From Roridomyces roridus (lineage: Eukaryota > Basidiomycota > Agaricomycetes > Agaricales > Mycenaceae), in the NCBI GenBank assembly GCA_029378245.1, contig JARKIF010000003.1, forward strand, positions 2,604,001-2,668,000: DNA of 64,000 bases. The letters are read 5' to 3'. This document shows, in pieces, positions 10,205 through 20,430 of the stretch. How positions within the stretch are numbered: the stretch's first letter is position 1; each line of letters opens with the position of its first letter. The notes below the pieces were generated by a model. It had not been told where the DNA came from and searched no databases. It worked only from the letters and a program-made list of their open reading frames with translations. Both the position numbers and the translations under genes were made by a program.

Positions 10205-12085
10205 GCCTTGTAAGGTACATGTGCCGAAAACGAGTGTTGCACCCTCGACTTGATTGCTTTGCAGAATGCTGCCCCATAGCTAGATGGTGTCCGCACCCTT
10301 TCCGCCTCTTCGAGCGCATCGGTCATCTCGACCATCATGAGCGGCAATGCAGTCGACCCCGCCGCTCTCGCAGCGATTCGACAAAGCCATGCCAATGCGG
10401 ATTCGACGCCGCACCCCAGCAGTACCCCAACGACCTCGAGTATGACAAGAAGGGAAGCACCGATTTTGATGACCGTCCTCGCGCTGCACGCTGGGGATGC
10501 CGTCTGGCATTTAGTGCCGTGTCGGAGGATAGACGGGGGCCCAGGATGTCTTAACACTCCAGAGGGGCCCATCATCAGCTTGGGGCATGAGCTAAGCACG
10601 CTTCCCCTCGTCAGCACGTGGGATACAGAAGGTATGGAGGAATACACACCTTGTAGAAAGACGATAGCGGAGGTGTGTTGGCCCGTGGCCAGAGCACCCA
10701 AGTGTCGAGCGCTCCAAGGGACTTCGTTATCGTACATCTTGAAGACAATATTGCACCCGCTCGGCTGGCCCGTCCCTCCCTGGCCATACTTGCAGAGCCT
10801 CCAGGTCTAATCGTGCGTGACCACGAAGCGGGAGCGGAGCGACTGGGTGAGAGAGCGGCAAGGCCTACGTCGGCGACGGCGACGAATAGATGGCTCGGAG
10901 GCAGGAGAGCGAGACGATGTATTGACCACAATCTTCGTCTTGGGCTTGTCTGCGTCAAATAGGACACACTTGCCGTCGAGGTGTGGTGCGGGTACCGTCG
11001 CGATGAGTAACTGCGACTCATGAATAAACTGAAGAGAAAAAGGGACGAAGAAAGCGCACCTTGGACCCATTAGTTCTTCATGCTCAGTGCCCTGGAATGC
11101 GGGGGATAAAGTTTTCATCCGCAAACTTTGTCCTGGAGATGCTCTTCCCGCCCATCCCGTTATAACAAGAATGCTAGTACGGGATGCGGGGAAGCGAGGA
11201 GACTGGGCGGCCGAAGTTGGTGTTGGTGTGGCCAAGGCGTCGGGGATGTGGATGGCCTCCGGACCCGTTCCTCGCCCAGGACGAGGTCCGCGGGGGATAT
11301 GCGATGTTCGTACAAAGAGGAGGACGATCTGGTGACATCCTTGGTTCTTGGACTGCGAGAAGTGAGCGCGTCTGTAGCGCGCTTGACGGAAAGCAGATCT
11401 TGGACTACAGAAAGCGGTCAGAAAGGATGATAAAAGTGGCTGTGGTGGGTGCATACGAGCAATGACCGCAGGACACCGACTCTTCTCCATCCAAGTCTGG
11501 GCTCGTCATTCCGAGGAACGTCGTTATGGTACAGGCTGAAGACCGTTTGGCTTGGAGTCTGATGTCGAAGAGGCGTCATACCGGCAGGGAGGCGTGTGAA
11601 GAGTTGCGGATGGCTCGTGAGCGAGGTCCATTCCCTCCACGATCTTGGCAAACACGACGTGCTTGCCGCCGAGGTACGGTGCTAGTGACACCGTGATGCA
11701 AAGCTGCGTCTTGTAAGCAAAAGGATGAGGCAGGGACACACAGCACACGCACTTGAGACTCGGTGGTGTTCTGCCCCGTCTTGACCACGCTCAGCAGCCC
11801 ACCACGCGGATGAGAAATACATCCTCCGTAAACTTGGCACTGCAGATGCTCTTGCTGCCCCATGTGTCCCGGAAACCCGGCATGAACTAAGCACGCTTTC
11901 CCTCGTCAGCACATAGGATGCAAAAGGTACAGATGAATACACACTTTGTAGAAAGACGACGGGACGTCACGGTGTGCTGGTCCGTCGCCAGGAAACCGAA
12001 GTTTTAAGACTTCCGAGGCACTTTGTTGTCGTACATTTTGCAGACAATATGCACCCGCCCAGCTTGGAGTTCATGGGAATTTCCA
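10205..12085 (-). pseudogene. Cyclophilin (peptidyl-prolyl isomerase) relics, several units
   Basis: Reading the minus strand, broken pieces of a cyclophilin recur in different frames. They include MYDNEVPWSARHLGALATGQ (10,737 downward, followed by an intron-like GTGTGTATTCC), GMGGKSISRTKFADENFIP (about 11,160-11,103), SQLLIATVPAPHLDGKCVLF (about 11,010-10,950) and YLGGKHVVFAKIVEGMD (about 11,680-11,630). These match the cyclophilin blocks for VPKTARNF, GGKSIYG.KF.DENF and LDGKHVVFG.VVEGMD. At least two or three partial units are present. Stops and frameshifts prevent any full product. The mirror relics are on the plus strand at 35.0-37.1 kb. Confidence 0.7.
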
Positions 12086-12299
12086 AGGAGACATTCTGTT
12101 TTCTGTCCCGCATAATGAGCCATGGAAGCGATACATCAAGAAGATGAGCGTCTTACCGGAGCAGGGAAGTGAGAGCAGCGCCGCGTGTATCCGACGTAGA
12201 GTTGCGGATGCTCGTGGAACCGACATTCGGGGAGCTCCAGCAAGCAGATGGTCGAGGACTCGAGGTGGGACGTCTTCATCGGCATAGCTCTCGGTTCAC

Positions 12300-12445
12300 G
12301 TTTCGAGTAGCATCGAAGATGCGATAGGTAAGAATTTAGACGGATAAGTGGGTGTATCTGGCTAGGTGAGAGGCGAGACGGACATGCTGCGCGGGGCGAA
12401 CGAGGAAACCATCACGGTGGTCTGAAGCAGGTAGTGATGACAAAT
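12300..12445 (-). pseudogene. Ankyrin-gene 5' relic next to F-box pseudogene C
   Basis: The minus strand aligns with the upstream region and first exon of the ankyrin genes at 7167 and 40,825. Shared stretches include the ATTTGTCATCACT region and a first-exon match reading RIFDATRN where the intact gene reads RMFDAARN. The rest of the ankyrin gene is missing. It lies divergently upstream of the F-box pseudogene at 12,577, so the gene pair was copied together. Confidence 0.6.
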
Positions 12446-12576
12446 CGGATTCTCCTCTCCTTCCTCCGTGGTGCCGTGCTCGCAGCTTAAACGTGTCCGA
12501 CTGCTGTTGGTAGTGACTTGTGTGGCTCCTAGCGTGCTCCTAACTCTTTTCGCAGGTCCCCGACGCGTCGTCCAGC

Positions 12577-13917
12577 ATGGAGGACATCTCCTCCGTCTTG
12601 CTGGGGCAATCCAGCTCCGACGTTCTCAAGCAGACGGCGGCGCCGATACATGAGCTTCCTGCTGAGCTCCTGGTCGAGATATTCCGCGTTGTCGCGGCCC
12701 AAGCAGGGGAGGCCACTCACCCCCGCCGTACTAGCTACAATGAACTCAAGCCCGTGTTGGCCCTATCCGAGGTCTGTGGACGCTGGAGGCAGCTAGTCTG
12801 CACCACTCCGCATCTGTGGAACTTCCAGGTCGGCTTGAGTCTAAAAAAGGCGCCGTCGGACACGTATCTGGCCACGACAAAAACGTTCTTCGAGCGTTCA
12901 GCGCCGCTTCTTATCCCGATTCTGTGGCGGGAGGAGACTCCAGAGGCATCGCCCCTGGTTTAACTCCTGTTGAATTTAGCCCCGCGCTGGGAGTCGTTGG
13001 TCTTCTGGGAATCCGACATATCACGACTATACACACTCCCCACCGATGCGCTGAAGAACCTCATCAGCCTAGATCTGCGGCACTGGGATGAAACCTCGGA
13101 TTACACGCCTCTGAAGGTTTTCCTTGGCGCGCACATCCCTTGGCCCCAGCTGGTCACACTACGTCTCCAGATCTCAGATTACGAATCGGCGCCAGCCCAG
13201 GAATTCATCCAAATCCTGGCCCAGTGCCCGAATCTCGTTTCCGTCGAGTTTCTCGGAATGACTCCTTGGAGCCAACCAGCCGGACCTTCCACTCCAGTCA
13301 TTCGACTCGCACAATTAACTACCCTGGAGTTGGATTTCGACTTGGAAATCTCCGAGGGTTTGATTACCCCCTTCTTGGCGCACCTCGATCTCCCTGCGCT
13401 CAAGAACGTGTACATCGGCTCGGGTATCAACGTCCATTGGTCCTCTGCAGATCTCACAGCTTTCCTTCACCGTTCGCCGAATATCGAAGATTTGGACATC
13501 AGCTACTCCCTTATGACTTCCGATAACCTTTCGTCCCTCCTCGCAAATGTTCCGAGTCTCGTGGCGCTCAGGTTGCATCAATGTTTCGACTTTGTTGGCG
13601 CTTTTCAAGCCACGTTCGGATACCTCACTTTCTCCCCTACCGCACCGGGACATCCAGCACCGCGCCTTCAACGGCTTACCCTGTTAGACGACGGGGAGAT
13701 CGACGAAGAACAGCTGGAACGTATGATCTCCTCGCGCTGGTGGACGGACGCAGAGCTTGCCGCTCTTGCAGTTGCCCCACCCGTTGCGCGCTGGGAGCAG
13801 GTCCATATCGGCACCGACTTTTATCTCCCGGACGGAGAGCAGCGCAAATACAGCGACCAGCTTACGACAAGGATGGTGCAGCTCCAGGCGCAGGGACTTG
13901 ACCTCGAACTCAAGTAG
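12577..13917 (+). pseudogene. F-box/LRR gene C with one in-frame stop
   Basis: The reading frame starts at ATG 12,577 and is open for 128 codons to a TAA at 12,961-12,963. It then continues in the same frame for 318 more codons to the TAG at 13,917. Around the stop, family members read PLIQVMLDSAPRW or ALVQVLLDLAPRW, so the TAA sits where a CAA Gln codon is expected, one C-to-T change away. The N-terminal coiled segment is also missing (MEDISSVLLGQSSSDVL runs straight into APIHELPAELL), and the middle is shortened before the repeats. The F-box and the RWWTDAELAALAVAPP signature remain. It is closest to gene A. It could be a truncated product of 128 residues holding just the F-box, or fully dead. 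Confidence 0.75.
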
Positions 13918-14361
13918 GTGTTTGATGGAGGATTCCTGAGCGATTCAAGACAGGGGCAGGGATACACAGATATACGAGTTTACCATGCAAAAATATCTTC
14001 TTCTCTAAGTACCGTTGATTGATACATTCGTATTCTCTTGTGCAAGTACGACATTCAGGGAAACACCCGTCGATGTCTGCGCTCAAAGAATCAGAATAAT
14101 CCAGGTCCGACCGCTCGTATTTGTATGTGCGTAAAACCAGAATGATACAAACCTTCCTCCCGACATACTCGGAGGACAAGAGAATTCATCGGTAAGAACC
14201 TCGCCGCCTCAACTTGAATTCGAAGAACCCATTCAAACCAGTGCATTTACTTATAAATGCCCCAAGAATCTCTTTCACGCCTATTCATGTACATAGTGCG
14301 GCTCTCGAAGGTCAACAAAATTCAGAGCTGTCCACAAATTTCCTCAATCTGACGGACACAT
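13918..14361. other. Convergent intergenic region, nothing recognised
   Basis: This lies between the 3' ends of two F-box-type genes. No gene, RNA or repeat was recognised. Confidence 0.4.
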
Positions 14362-15765
14362 TCAGTAAATATAGAAGAAGGAGACTACTTGGCGCACCAT
14401 CTTCGTGTTAATCTCGAAACTGAACCAATCAGCCGTGGAGTGTATATCCAGCTTCAGCCCTTTGGAGCGCATATCGCCCAATTGGGTCAGGAGATGTGAA
14501 AATCGTCGGTGCTCTCCGACCCCATTCGGGTCCTCACAGCAAATTGTATGATCCCTCTCAATGAAGGACATCCTGAACGACTCCAGTTGAGCCGATTCCT
14601 GGCTGCCCATTCTGCCCGCTAGCATATCCACGAGCCAGGATAGCTGAACAGTTGTCCTACACTCGCTGATCGCCAAGGACGACAGCGCGGGGAGAAGGGA
14701 AGAGGTTTTGGACATGAGGCGGAGCATATCTTGCATGGTTTCGCGGCCGTTGATGTTTCGGCAATTGATTTCAAGGCTTCGAACACTCGGCGAGGCTGGT
14801 AGACACTCAGCAAAAGCGGCCAAGTCATCCATATCTTCAACAAGAAGATACAGATCCGTTAGGGCGCATAACGACCTTTCCACGAACAGCTTCACATTGT
14901 GGCCACAATAGCCTATGGCCGACTCCAACCGCAATTTGCGGAGGGCAGGGGGATTGAGAAAGGGCATGATCCGATCGCCGAGGTTCTCTCGCAAGATGAG
15001 GGTGTGAAGATGGCGCAGAAGGAGAGGCGGAGCCGTGAATCCGAACTCCAGCTCGGCGTTGTACCCGAATTCGAGGAGCTCGAGATTAGGTGTATGCTCC
15101 AATATTTGCAGACACTCGGGAATCCCCACATGGAAAAAGCGGAGGGTTGTGAGCTGATTCCACGGTAAGTAAGATGGCCAAATGACCGTGGCGAATGAAG
15201 ATCTGCTGAATGAAGCTTCCTTTAGCTGCGGCGCATCGAGCAGCGAAGGTATGCTGATTTCGTCGTGAATGGTGGACAGGGATATTTTGGTTAGAGAAGA
15301 GAGTGGCCCTGGCCACTCAACGGGAATGTTGATCCCGCCACTATAATTGAAGAGATCTAAAACACGCAATTGTGTCGAGTGCTCGCCCAAAATGCGAAAG
15401 ATCTCTTCGCACGCAGCCCGACCTGAACTGGAAGTATCCGGCAACAAGAGCCGTATATCCACAGGCAGGGCGCCGGCTCGAGGAAGCCACAGGCGAAGGA
15501 AGTCCGCGACGTGTGTCCAGTCGTGACGAGGATGGAGATGGGTCCATAGGCGTGGTGTGGATAGTGCCACCTTCCGCCATAGAGAGCAGACGCTGGACAG
15601 AACGAGCGGGTTGCACGTCGGTTCGTCGTCCAAGTAACGAAGAAAGACCTCGGATGTGATTTCGTGTGGAAGAGTGAGTACAGGATACACCACGGCGGCC
15701 AGTTTTGCGAGCACGTTCTCACGCTCTGCTCGAAGACGAATGAGTTCTGACTTTAAAGCAACCAT
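14362..15765 (-). CDS. F-box/LRR-like protein, second subfamily
   Basis: An open frame of 467 residues from ATG 15,765 (MVALKSELIRLRAERENVLA). The frame stays open upstream to 15,810 without an ATG, so a short 5' exon is possible; the related gene at 62,095 starts about 20 residues earlier. A coiled-coil N-terminus is followed by an F-box-like domain (VVYPVLTLPHEITSEVF, then LSSVCSLWRKVALSTPRLW). A leucine-rich body follows (WLPRAGALPVDIRLLL, LEHTPNLELLEFGYNA). It lacks the RWWTD signature of the main family and instead ends with a stretch similar to the 62,095 gene (LGDMRSKGLKLDI). Probable SCF substrate receptor. No break was seen. Confidence 0.75.
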   Translation of the reverse strand: MVALKSELIRLRAERENVLAKLAAVVYPVLTLPHEITSEVFLRYLDDEPTCNPLVLSSVCSLWRKVALSTPRLWTHLHPRHDWTHVADFLRLWLPRAGALPVDIRLLLPDTSSSGRAACEEIFRILGEHSTQLRVLDLFNYSGGINIPVEWPGPLSSLTKISLSTIHDEISIPSLLDAPQLKEASFSRSSFATVIWPSYLPWNQLTTLRFFHVGIPECLQILEHTPNLELLEFGYNAELEFGFTAPPLLLRHLHTLILRENLGDRIMPFLNPPALRKLRLESAIGYCGHNVKLFVERSLCALTDLYLLVEDMDDLAAFAECLPASPSVRSLEINCRNINGRETMQDMLRLMSKTSSLLPALSSLAISECRTTVQLSWLVDMLAGRMGSQESAQLESFRMSFIERDHTICCEDPNGVGEHRRFSHLLTQLGDMRSKGLKLDIHSTADWFSFEINTKMVRQVVSFFYIY

Positions 15766-15810
15766 CTGGCTGTCAATATCGGCGAGGGAGGCGCGCAACG
15801 AAGAGGCCAC

Positions 15811-17973
15811 GGTGAAATCGAGACGAGTCCAGATGACACACAGCCACGAATCCCAAAGAGGAAAGAAGGAGAAAGACGAGGGATAATTCCAAGAGGCAGC
15901 AGATCAACTGATCTCTGACACTGTCTCACGCACCCCCCCCCTTCCTCATTTGGGTGTAGCTCCGTGAAGTCCGCTAAACCCGACCGCTGTCGTCTGCTCG
16001 TATGTCCATTCTCTGCTTGCAATTGGGTAGCATAGGGCTTGTAACCTCTTGCTCGACACTTAATACTAATGTTTGACACCACTCGATACATTTTGTTTGC
16101 ATTTTGTCGATTCCACTGTGCCATCAAGGCCAACCGGAGATATCAACCTTGTGTCGCGGATCACTTGATTTGCTGCCTCTTGGATAATTCAATTACGAAG
16201 GTCTAACTAAGTAGTGTAGTTTACCAACTAGGGTCTACAGCGAGCCCGTGGACTTCAGATGCCACTACCACGCAATAAGGACCACATTCAGACGGGAACA
16301 ACCATCCTCTCGACCACCTCTGCGACTGCCGGCGCGCGAGTACGGAATCCCAGGACCCACGAGCATCCTCCTACATTGTGAAAGCTACGGCGGTAGGCGC
16401 TCCTGCAAGGCTGCGAGGAATGTTTTCCAAGGGCCGCAAAGCGATGGACAATGAATGGAGGAGGACAACGGAGATGCTTCTGGTCGTGCCTGGAGGGGAG
16501 GCTCCCACGTATGCAGCACCAGTCCTCGCCGGGCAGACGATGGACGCAGAGGAGACGTGCAGCTCCAGCGCAAGCGGTGGGCGATGCATTTGAGGGTAAT
16601 GAGGGAAGAGTCGGTGCCGCGCACCAACATGGCATCTACATCGTTGATATACTAGACGACGCGTCGTGCAGTAACCGGTAGTTAAATGCAGGATTAGTCC
16701 AAGTTCTGCAGATGGCAATTAGGACGAGATATACCGAGAGCAGAAAACAAAAAGCTCGCACCTGCCGTCTTGGCTGAGGATAAAATCCTCGCATGCATAA
16801 TCTTCCATGCCCCAGCACCAAGCTCCTCGACGTCCCGAACTCAGCCGCGGCACGCACAGCGAGCGCTCAGCAGAGCTGGGTCCCACACTTGCTGCAGCCC
16901 GCGCTAGACAAGGAATCGTGATGATACCTCGCCCCGTCTCTAGATGAAGCGATGTACTCCTGTACTGAACGGCAGCAACGTGGAACACCGAGGGGCGGGG
17001 GCTAGGTAACGGGAGATGCTCCAAGAGCTTGCAGAACGGGCGTGACGAAGCAAACGATGTGGACCCAGGACAAGTGCCCGCCGGCTTGCGTGATCATGTC
17101 CTCCATGCCATGGCCTCTCGGCTCAGTGGTCGTAGTGGCCGGGACGTCAATGCCTGCGATCTCGGGACGTGGATGGCAGCAAGACCCACTCTATGCCTCC
17201 GCGGACGATCCGGAGTGACACGAGGGATAAGACTGAGGCAATGTGGCGGATACCGGACGCAGCTCTCGGTGTGGTGGCATCCCGGGACTGCCGAGAGGTG
17301 AGCGAGTCCGAGGCGTGCTCGACGAAAAGCAGATCGTAGACTGAGAAACGGTCAGAAAGGAGATCGAGCTGCTGTGGTGGATGTGTACGAACAAGGCAGA
17401 GTAGCGCTCCACACAGACTCGTCTCCGTCCCAGTATGGGCTCGTCATTCCGAGGAACGTGGGTATCGTATACGACTTGTAGCTGGAAGTCGAAGAAGACA
17501 CTGTCGTGTGTCATGAGCAGGGCAGCGATACAGCACGAAGATTGGTTTCTTACACTGCAGAGACCAGGGAAACGGGGGGTGAAGACGAAGGTTGCAGAGG
17601 GCTCGTGCGACGGCCGTTTTGGAGCAACTACACCCGACGGTCGAGAACAGAGGTTATCGGTGTCTAGCCCAGTTTCGGCTTCGAGCAGCACCGAGCATTT
17701 GAGAAGCGAAATCGATGTTTCACGATGGAGGAGTGGGTGTATCCGGCTTAACGAGGGTGAGACGGATGGGTTGCACAGGGAGAACGAGGAAAGCACAATG
17801 GTGGTCCAGAGCAGGAATCGACTGATGACAAATCCTAAATTTCTTCTTTCCGACTCCGAGTCTTCACGTAAATACGGCTCAGACGCGTCCGACTTGCTGT
17901 TCGTATCCACTGTCTGTTTTCCAATGCACTCCTCACTCTCCCCCAGGCCCACGACGCGTCGTTTGTACCCAGC
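15811..17973. other. Gene-poor stretch with degenerate sequence
   Basis: No intact gene was found. The minus strand from about 17,340 to 16,900 shares short stretches with the cyclophilin-linked relics at 10-12 kb (for example the segment reading VYDLLFVE at about 17,340). Minus-strand 17,830-17,640 is an ankyrin-gene relic listed separately. The remainder (15.9-16.9 kb) is unassigned. Confidence 0.4.
17640..17830 (-). pseudogene. Ankyrin-gene 5' relic next to the F-box gene at 17,974
   Basis: The minus strand reads ISRFLLWTTIVLSSFSL and then a degraded first exon (around GCTGCTCGAAGC). This parallels the leader and first exon of the ankyrin gene at 7677 (IRNFLLLTTMVLSSFSL). It is divergent from the F-box gene at 17,974, as in the intact pair. 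Confidence 0.55.
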
Positions 17974-19488
17974 ATGGACATTTCTTCCGTCTTGATGCTA
18001 GGGCATTCCACCGCGTCCAGCTTCGAGAGTCAAGCAAAAGACCTCATCCGAGCTGCCGAAGCCAACGTCGCTCGCATAGATTCGCAAATCCGAGACCTCG
18101 TGCGTCTCCGTGAGCGCGAACGCGGTCTCATCGCTACCCTCAAGCTCGTTGTAGCCCCAGTCCGGAAGCTCCCCGCCGAGTTGCTGGTGGAAATCTTCCA
18201 GTGGACTCTGATCTCTTTGGATTGGGGATTGCCGAAGCAAGCCCTGGCCATATCGCACGTTTGCGCTCATTGGAGGCAGCTGGCTTGCACAACACCCCAG
18301 TTCTGGACTCAGCCTTTTCGTCCAGATCTCACAAAAGCTCAGTCGGATGTGTATCTCGTCACCACCAAACTCATTGTCGAGCGCTCGGCACCGTTGCCCA
18401 TCCCCGTCACCTTGGAAAAGGAAGCACCCGGAGCGAACCATCCTCTCGCGGAATTGGCTTTCAGTCTGGCTAGACGGTGGAGGTCCTTATGTTGCGATCA
18501 CACCCAGATGGACAGGCTGGAAAAGCTTCCCATGGATGCTCTGCGGCGTCTCGAGAGCGTCAATATTACCACCAACCTCGCCTGTCTCGTCGATATCAAC
18601 ATTTTCCTCGGCGCACACCGTCTCCGCACCGTCACACTGGATGTCGTGAACGTGGACTGCTTCCACATGCCGTGGTCTCAACTTACCGAGGTCACGATCG
18701 GACACGGTTTCTCCGGTAACAAGCTGGCTGCCCAGATTTGTCTCGACATCCTGGTCCAGTGCACGAATGTCGTGACGGCAAAGTTCGGTGAACTAGTGCC
18801 TTGGACGGAGCGTCCCGCGGCAGGCCCAATAACCCGCCTCCCACATTTGAAAATGCTTCAAGTCGAATTCAACGTGGATGCATCCGACGATCACCTCACA
18901 CCCTTCTTTGCGCGTCTCGCTCTCCCCGCACTCACACACCTCACAATCTACGGGGGCTGCGAAACCTTTTGGTCGACCGCCGATTTCGAGCCTTTCCAAA
19001 AACGCTCTCCTAATATCGAGCAGCTCAACATCGAAGGTCCCCCACTCCACCCCGACGCCCTCATCTCCCTCCTCGCCGCATCCCCGAATCTCGTCAAACT
19101 CGACTTGGAGCGGTGCTTCATCCAAGGTGCCGTCGACCCTGTCATCCGATTCCTCCAATATTTCCCCACGGACCAAGTCCACTCAGTCCCCCGACTACAG
19201 CGGATTCACATTTTTGGCTCTTTTGGGGGCCACTTTGACGAAGCTGTTTTAGAAAACATGATTGTTTCGCGTTGGTGGACTGATGCCCAGCTTCTTGCGA
19301 TGCCAGGGCCGCCGCCTGTTGCGCGTTTGAAGTCTTGCTGGATTTCTGATGCAGACGAGGAGCAGCAGTATAGTGACGCATTTCGTAATAGTAGGGCTGG
19401 GCACCGTACCGTAACGGACACGGCCGTAATTTATACGGCCGTATCGAAACACGGCCGTGAGATTACGGCCCGTAGAATGGCAGCATAA
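17974..19488 (+). CDS. F-box/LRR-like protein with its 3' end replaced by a MITE
   Basis: A single exon encodes 504 residues: MDISSVLMLGHSTASSFES, a coiled segment (EANVARIDSQIRDLVRLRE), the F-box (APVRKLPAELLVEIF, SHVCAHWRQLACTTPQFW), leucine-rich strands, and the VSRWWTDAQLLAMPGPPPVA signature. From codon 473 the frame enters an inserted element at 19,392, and the last 32 residues (ending REITARRMAA) come from that element. The original ending (RMQQLREQGLTVSIG and stop) is still readable directly after the element at 20,058-20,106. The gene may still make a working protein with a foreign tail. Alternatively, splicing or lack of a proper 3' end may have disabled it. Confidence 0.8.
   Translation: MDISSVLMLGHSTASSFESQAKDLIRAAEANVARIDSQIRDLVRLRERERGLIATLKLVVAPVRKLPAELLVEIFQWTLISLDWGLPKQALAISHVCAHWRQLACTTPQFWTQPFRPDLTKAQSDVYLVTTKLIVERSAPLPIPVTLEKEAPGANHPLAELAFSLARRWRSLCCDHTQMDRLEKLPMDALRRLESVNITTNLACLVDINIFLGAHRLRTVTLDVVNVDCFHMPWSQLTEVTIGHGFSGNKLAAQICLDILVQCTNVVTAKFGELVPWTERPAAGPITRLPHLKMLQVEFNVDASDDHLTPFFARLALPALTHLTIYGGCETFWSTADFEPFQKRSPNIEQLNIEGPPLHPDALISLLAASPNLVKLDLERCFIQGAVDPVIRFLQYFPTDQVHSVPRLQRIHIFGSFGGHFDEAVLENMIVSRWWTDAQLLAMPGPPPVARLKSCWISDADEEQQYSDAFRNSRAGHRTVTDTAVIYTAVSKHGREITARRMAA
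19384..19391 (+). repeat. Target-site duplication, left copy (CGTAATAG)
   Basis: An exact 8-bp copy of the sequence at 20,053-20,060. Removing the element and one copy restores the F-box reading frame to its family ending. Confidence 0.85.
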
Positions 19489-20052
19489 TTCACTCACGGT
19501 ACGCCACGGTGCCGTATACGGCCGTATTCCCGTAACACGGCCGTAAATTGATGGCCAGTCATTTCTCGTCGGAGTCAGAATTCCTGCATGATGGTGAGCA
19601 TGAGCATTCAGTCTTCTCATCTACTACATCTTTATCATTCATGACCCTCCTTCCTCGCGCAAAATCTGGGCCGGGAACAACCCCGCCGTCAATTCTGATG
19701 GTTGATGGCGCGTTGACGCGTTGATGGCGGCTGCCGTAAAAAGGCGACGATACCGGTGGCAGCCCCCACAAGCCCGCGCACCCAAAGGGGATGCTGTCTC
19801 CGCTGTTGTACAGGCTCCCACATCACTTGGTGAGAACATTCTGACACTTATCTACCGCGATAACAGTGTTGAGGAGAGATTGCCGAGCATTGCCGTATTA
19901 CGGCCGTAACGGCCGTTTTTTCACGGGAAATACGGCACACGGCCGTGTTGGGCACGGGCCGTGTGAAGACCACTGCCAGGGGCCACGGCACGGCACCGTG
20001 TCCGTATTACGGAGCCGTATTCCGTGTGGTACGGTTACGGTGCCCAGCCCTA
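19392..20052 (+). mobile_element. Non-autonomous hAT-type element (MITE), 661 bp
   Basis: The element starts TAGGGCTGGGCACCGTACCG and ends with the near-complement of that sequence (GGTTACGGTGCCCAGCCCTA), giving terminal inverted repeats of about 19 bp. It is flanked by 8-bp direct duplications. An 8-bp duplication and TAGGG-type ends are typical of hAT transposons. Both subterminal regions are crowded with the palindrome ACGGCCGT and variants, likely transposase-binding sites. The interior (19,560-19,880) has no transposase-length reading frame, so movement would need a transposase supplied from elsewhere. Confidence 0.88.
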
Positions 20053-20060
20053 CGTAATAG
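20053..20060 (+). repeat. Target-site duplication, right copy (CGTAATAG)
   Basis: Identical to 19,384-19,391. It is followed by the displaced last codons of the F-box gene up to TAA at 20,106. Confidence 0.85.
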
Positions 20061-20430
20061 GATGCAGCAGCTTCGAGAACAGGGGCTGACTGTCAGCATC
20101 GGATAATTTACTTATATTACGCACTTGCGCCCGTAGTTTTAAAACATGCATATCTACTGAACGAAGGACAGGGAAGAACGCGAGCGATGGAAGAAAGGTG
20201 CGAGCATTGATGTGGCTGTGCAGGGGTGTTCTCTTTCCTTCCACTTGCCACCTCGCTCTTGAAAACCACTGGCACATTTGCTGCCTGCCAACAAAGAGTC
20301 ACAGCTGGCTACGCTTGTATCAACGGTTGAAGGCAAGTCAAGGATGCCTCATTGTCCAACTACGATTCTAATTTTCTCTGAAAAAAGACGACATGGATCT
20401 TTCCACTGCCTTGCGCTGGGGAATTTTGCC

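Larger units (their letters stand above)
2596..11960 (+). repeat. Left arm of a large inverted duplication
   Basis: Genes and non-coding DNA here recur in reverse order and on the opposite strand at about 34,975-48,120. The shared series is MFS transporter, epoxide hydrolase, ankyrin gene, F-box/LRR gene A, F-box/LRR gene B, then cyclophilin-like relics. The outer edge is seen where left bases from about 2596 match the reverse complement of right bases near 48,118 and similarity stops beyond. The inner edge, near the last shared cyclophilin-like segment, is approximate. Confidence 0.85.

Noticed and set aside
10337..10810. 157-codon plus-strand frame at 10.3-10.8 kb
   Set aside because: It is antisense to the cyclophilin-like relic and has no family features.
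19392..19488. The MITE-derived tail of the 17,974 gene as an original exon
   Set aside because: Family members end with the codons found after the element, and the 8-bp duplication shows insertion.
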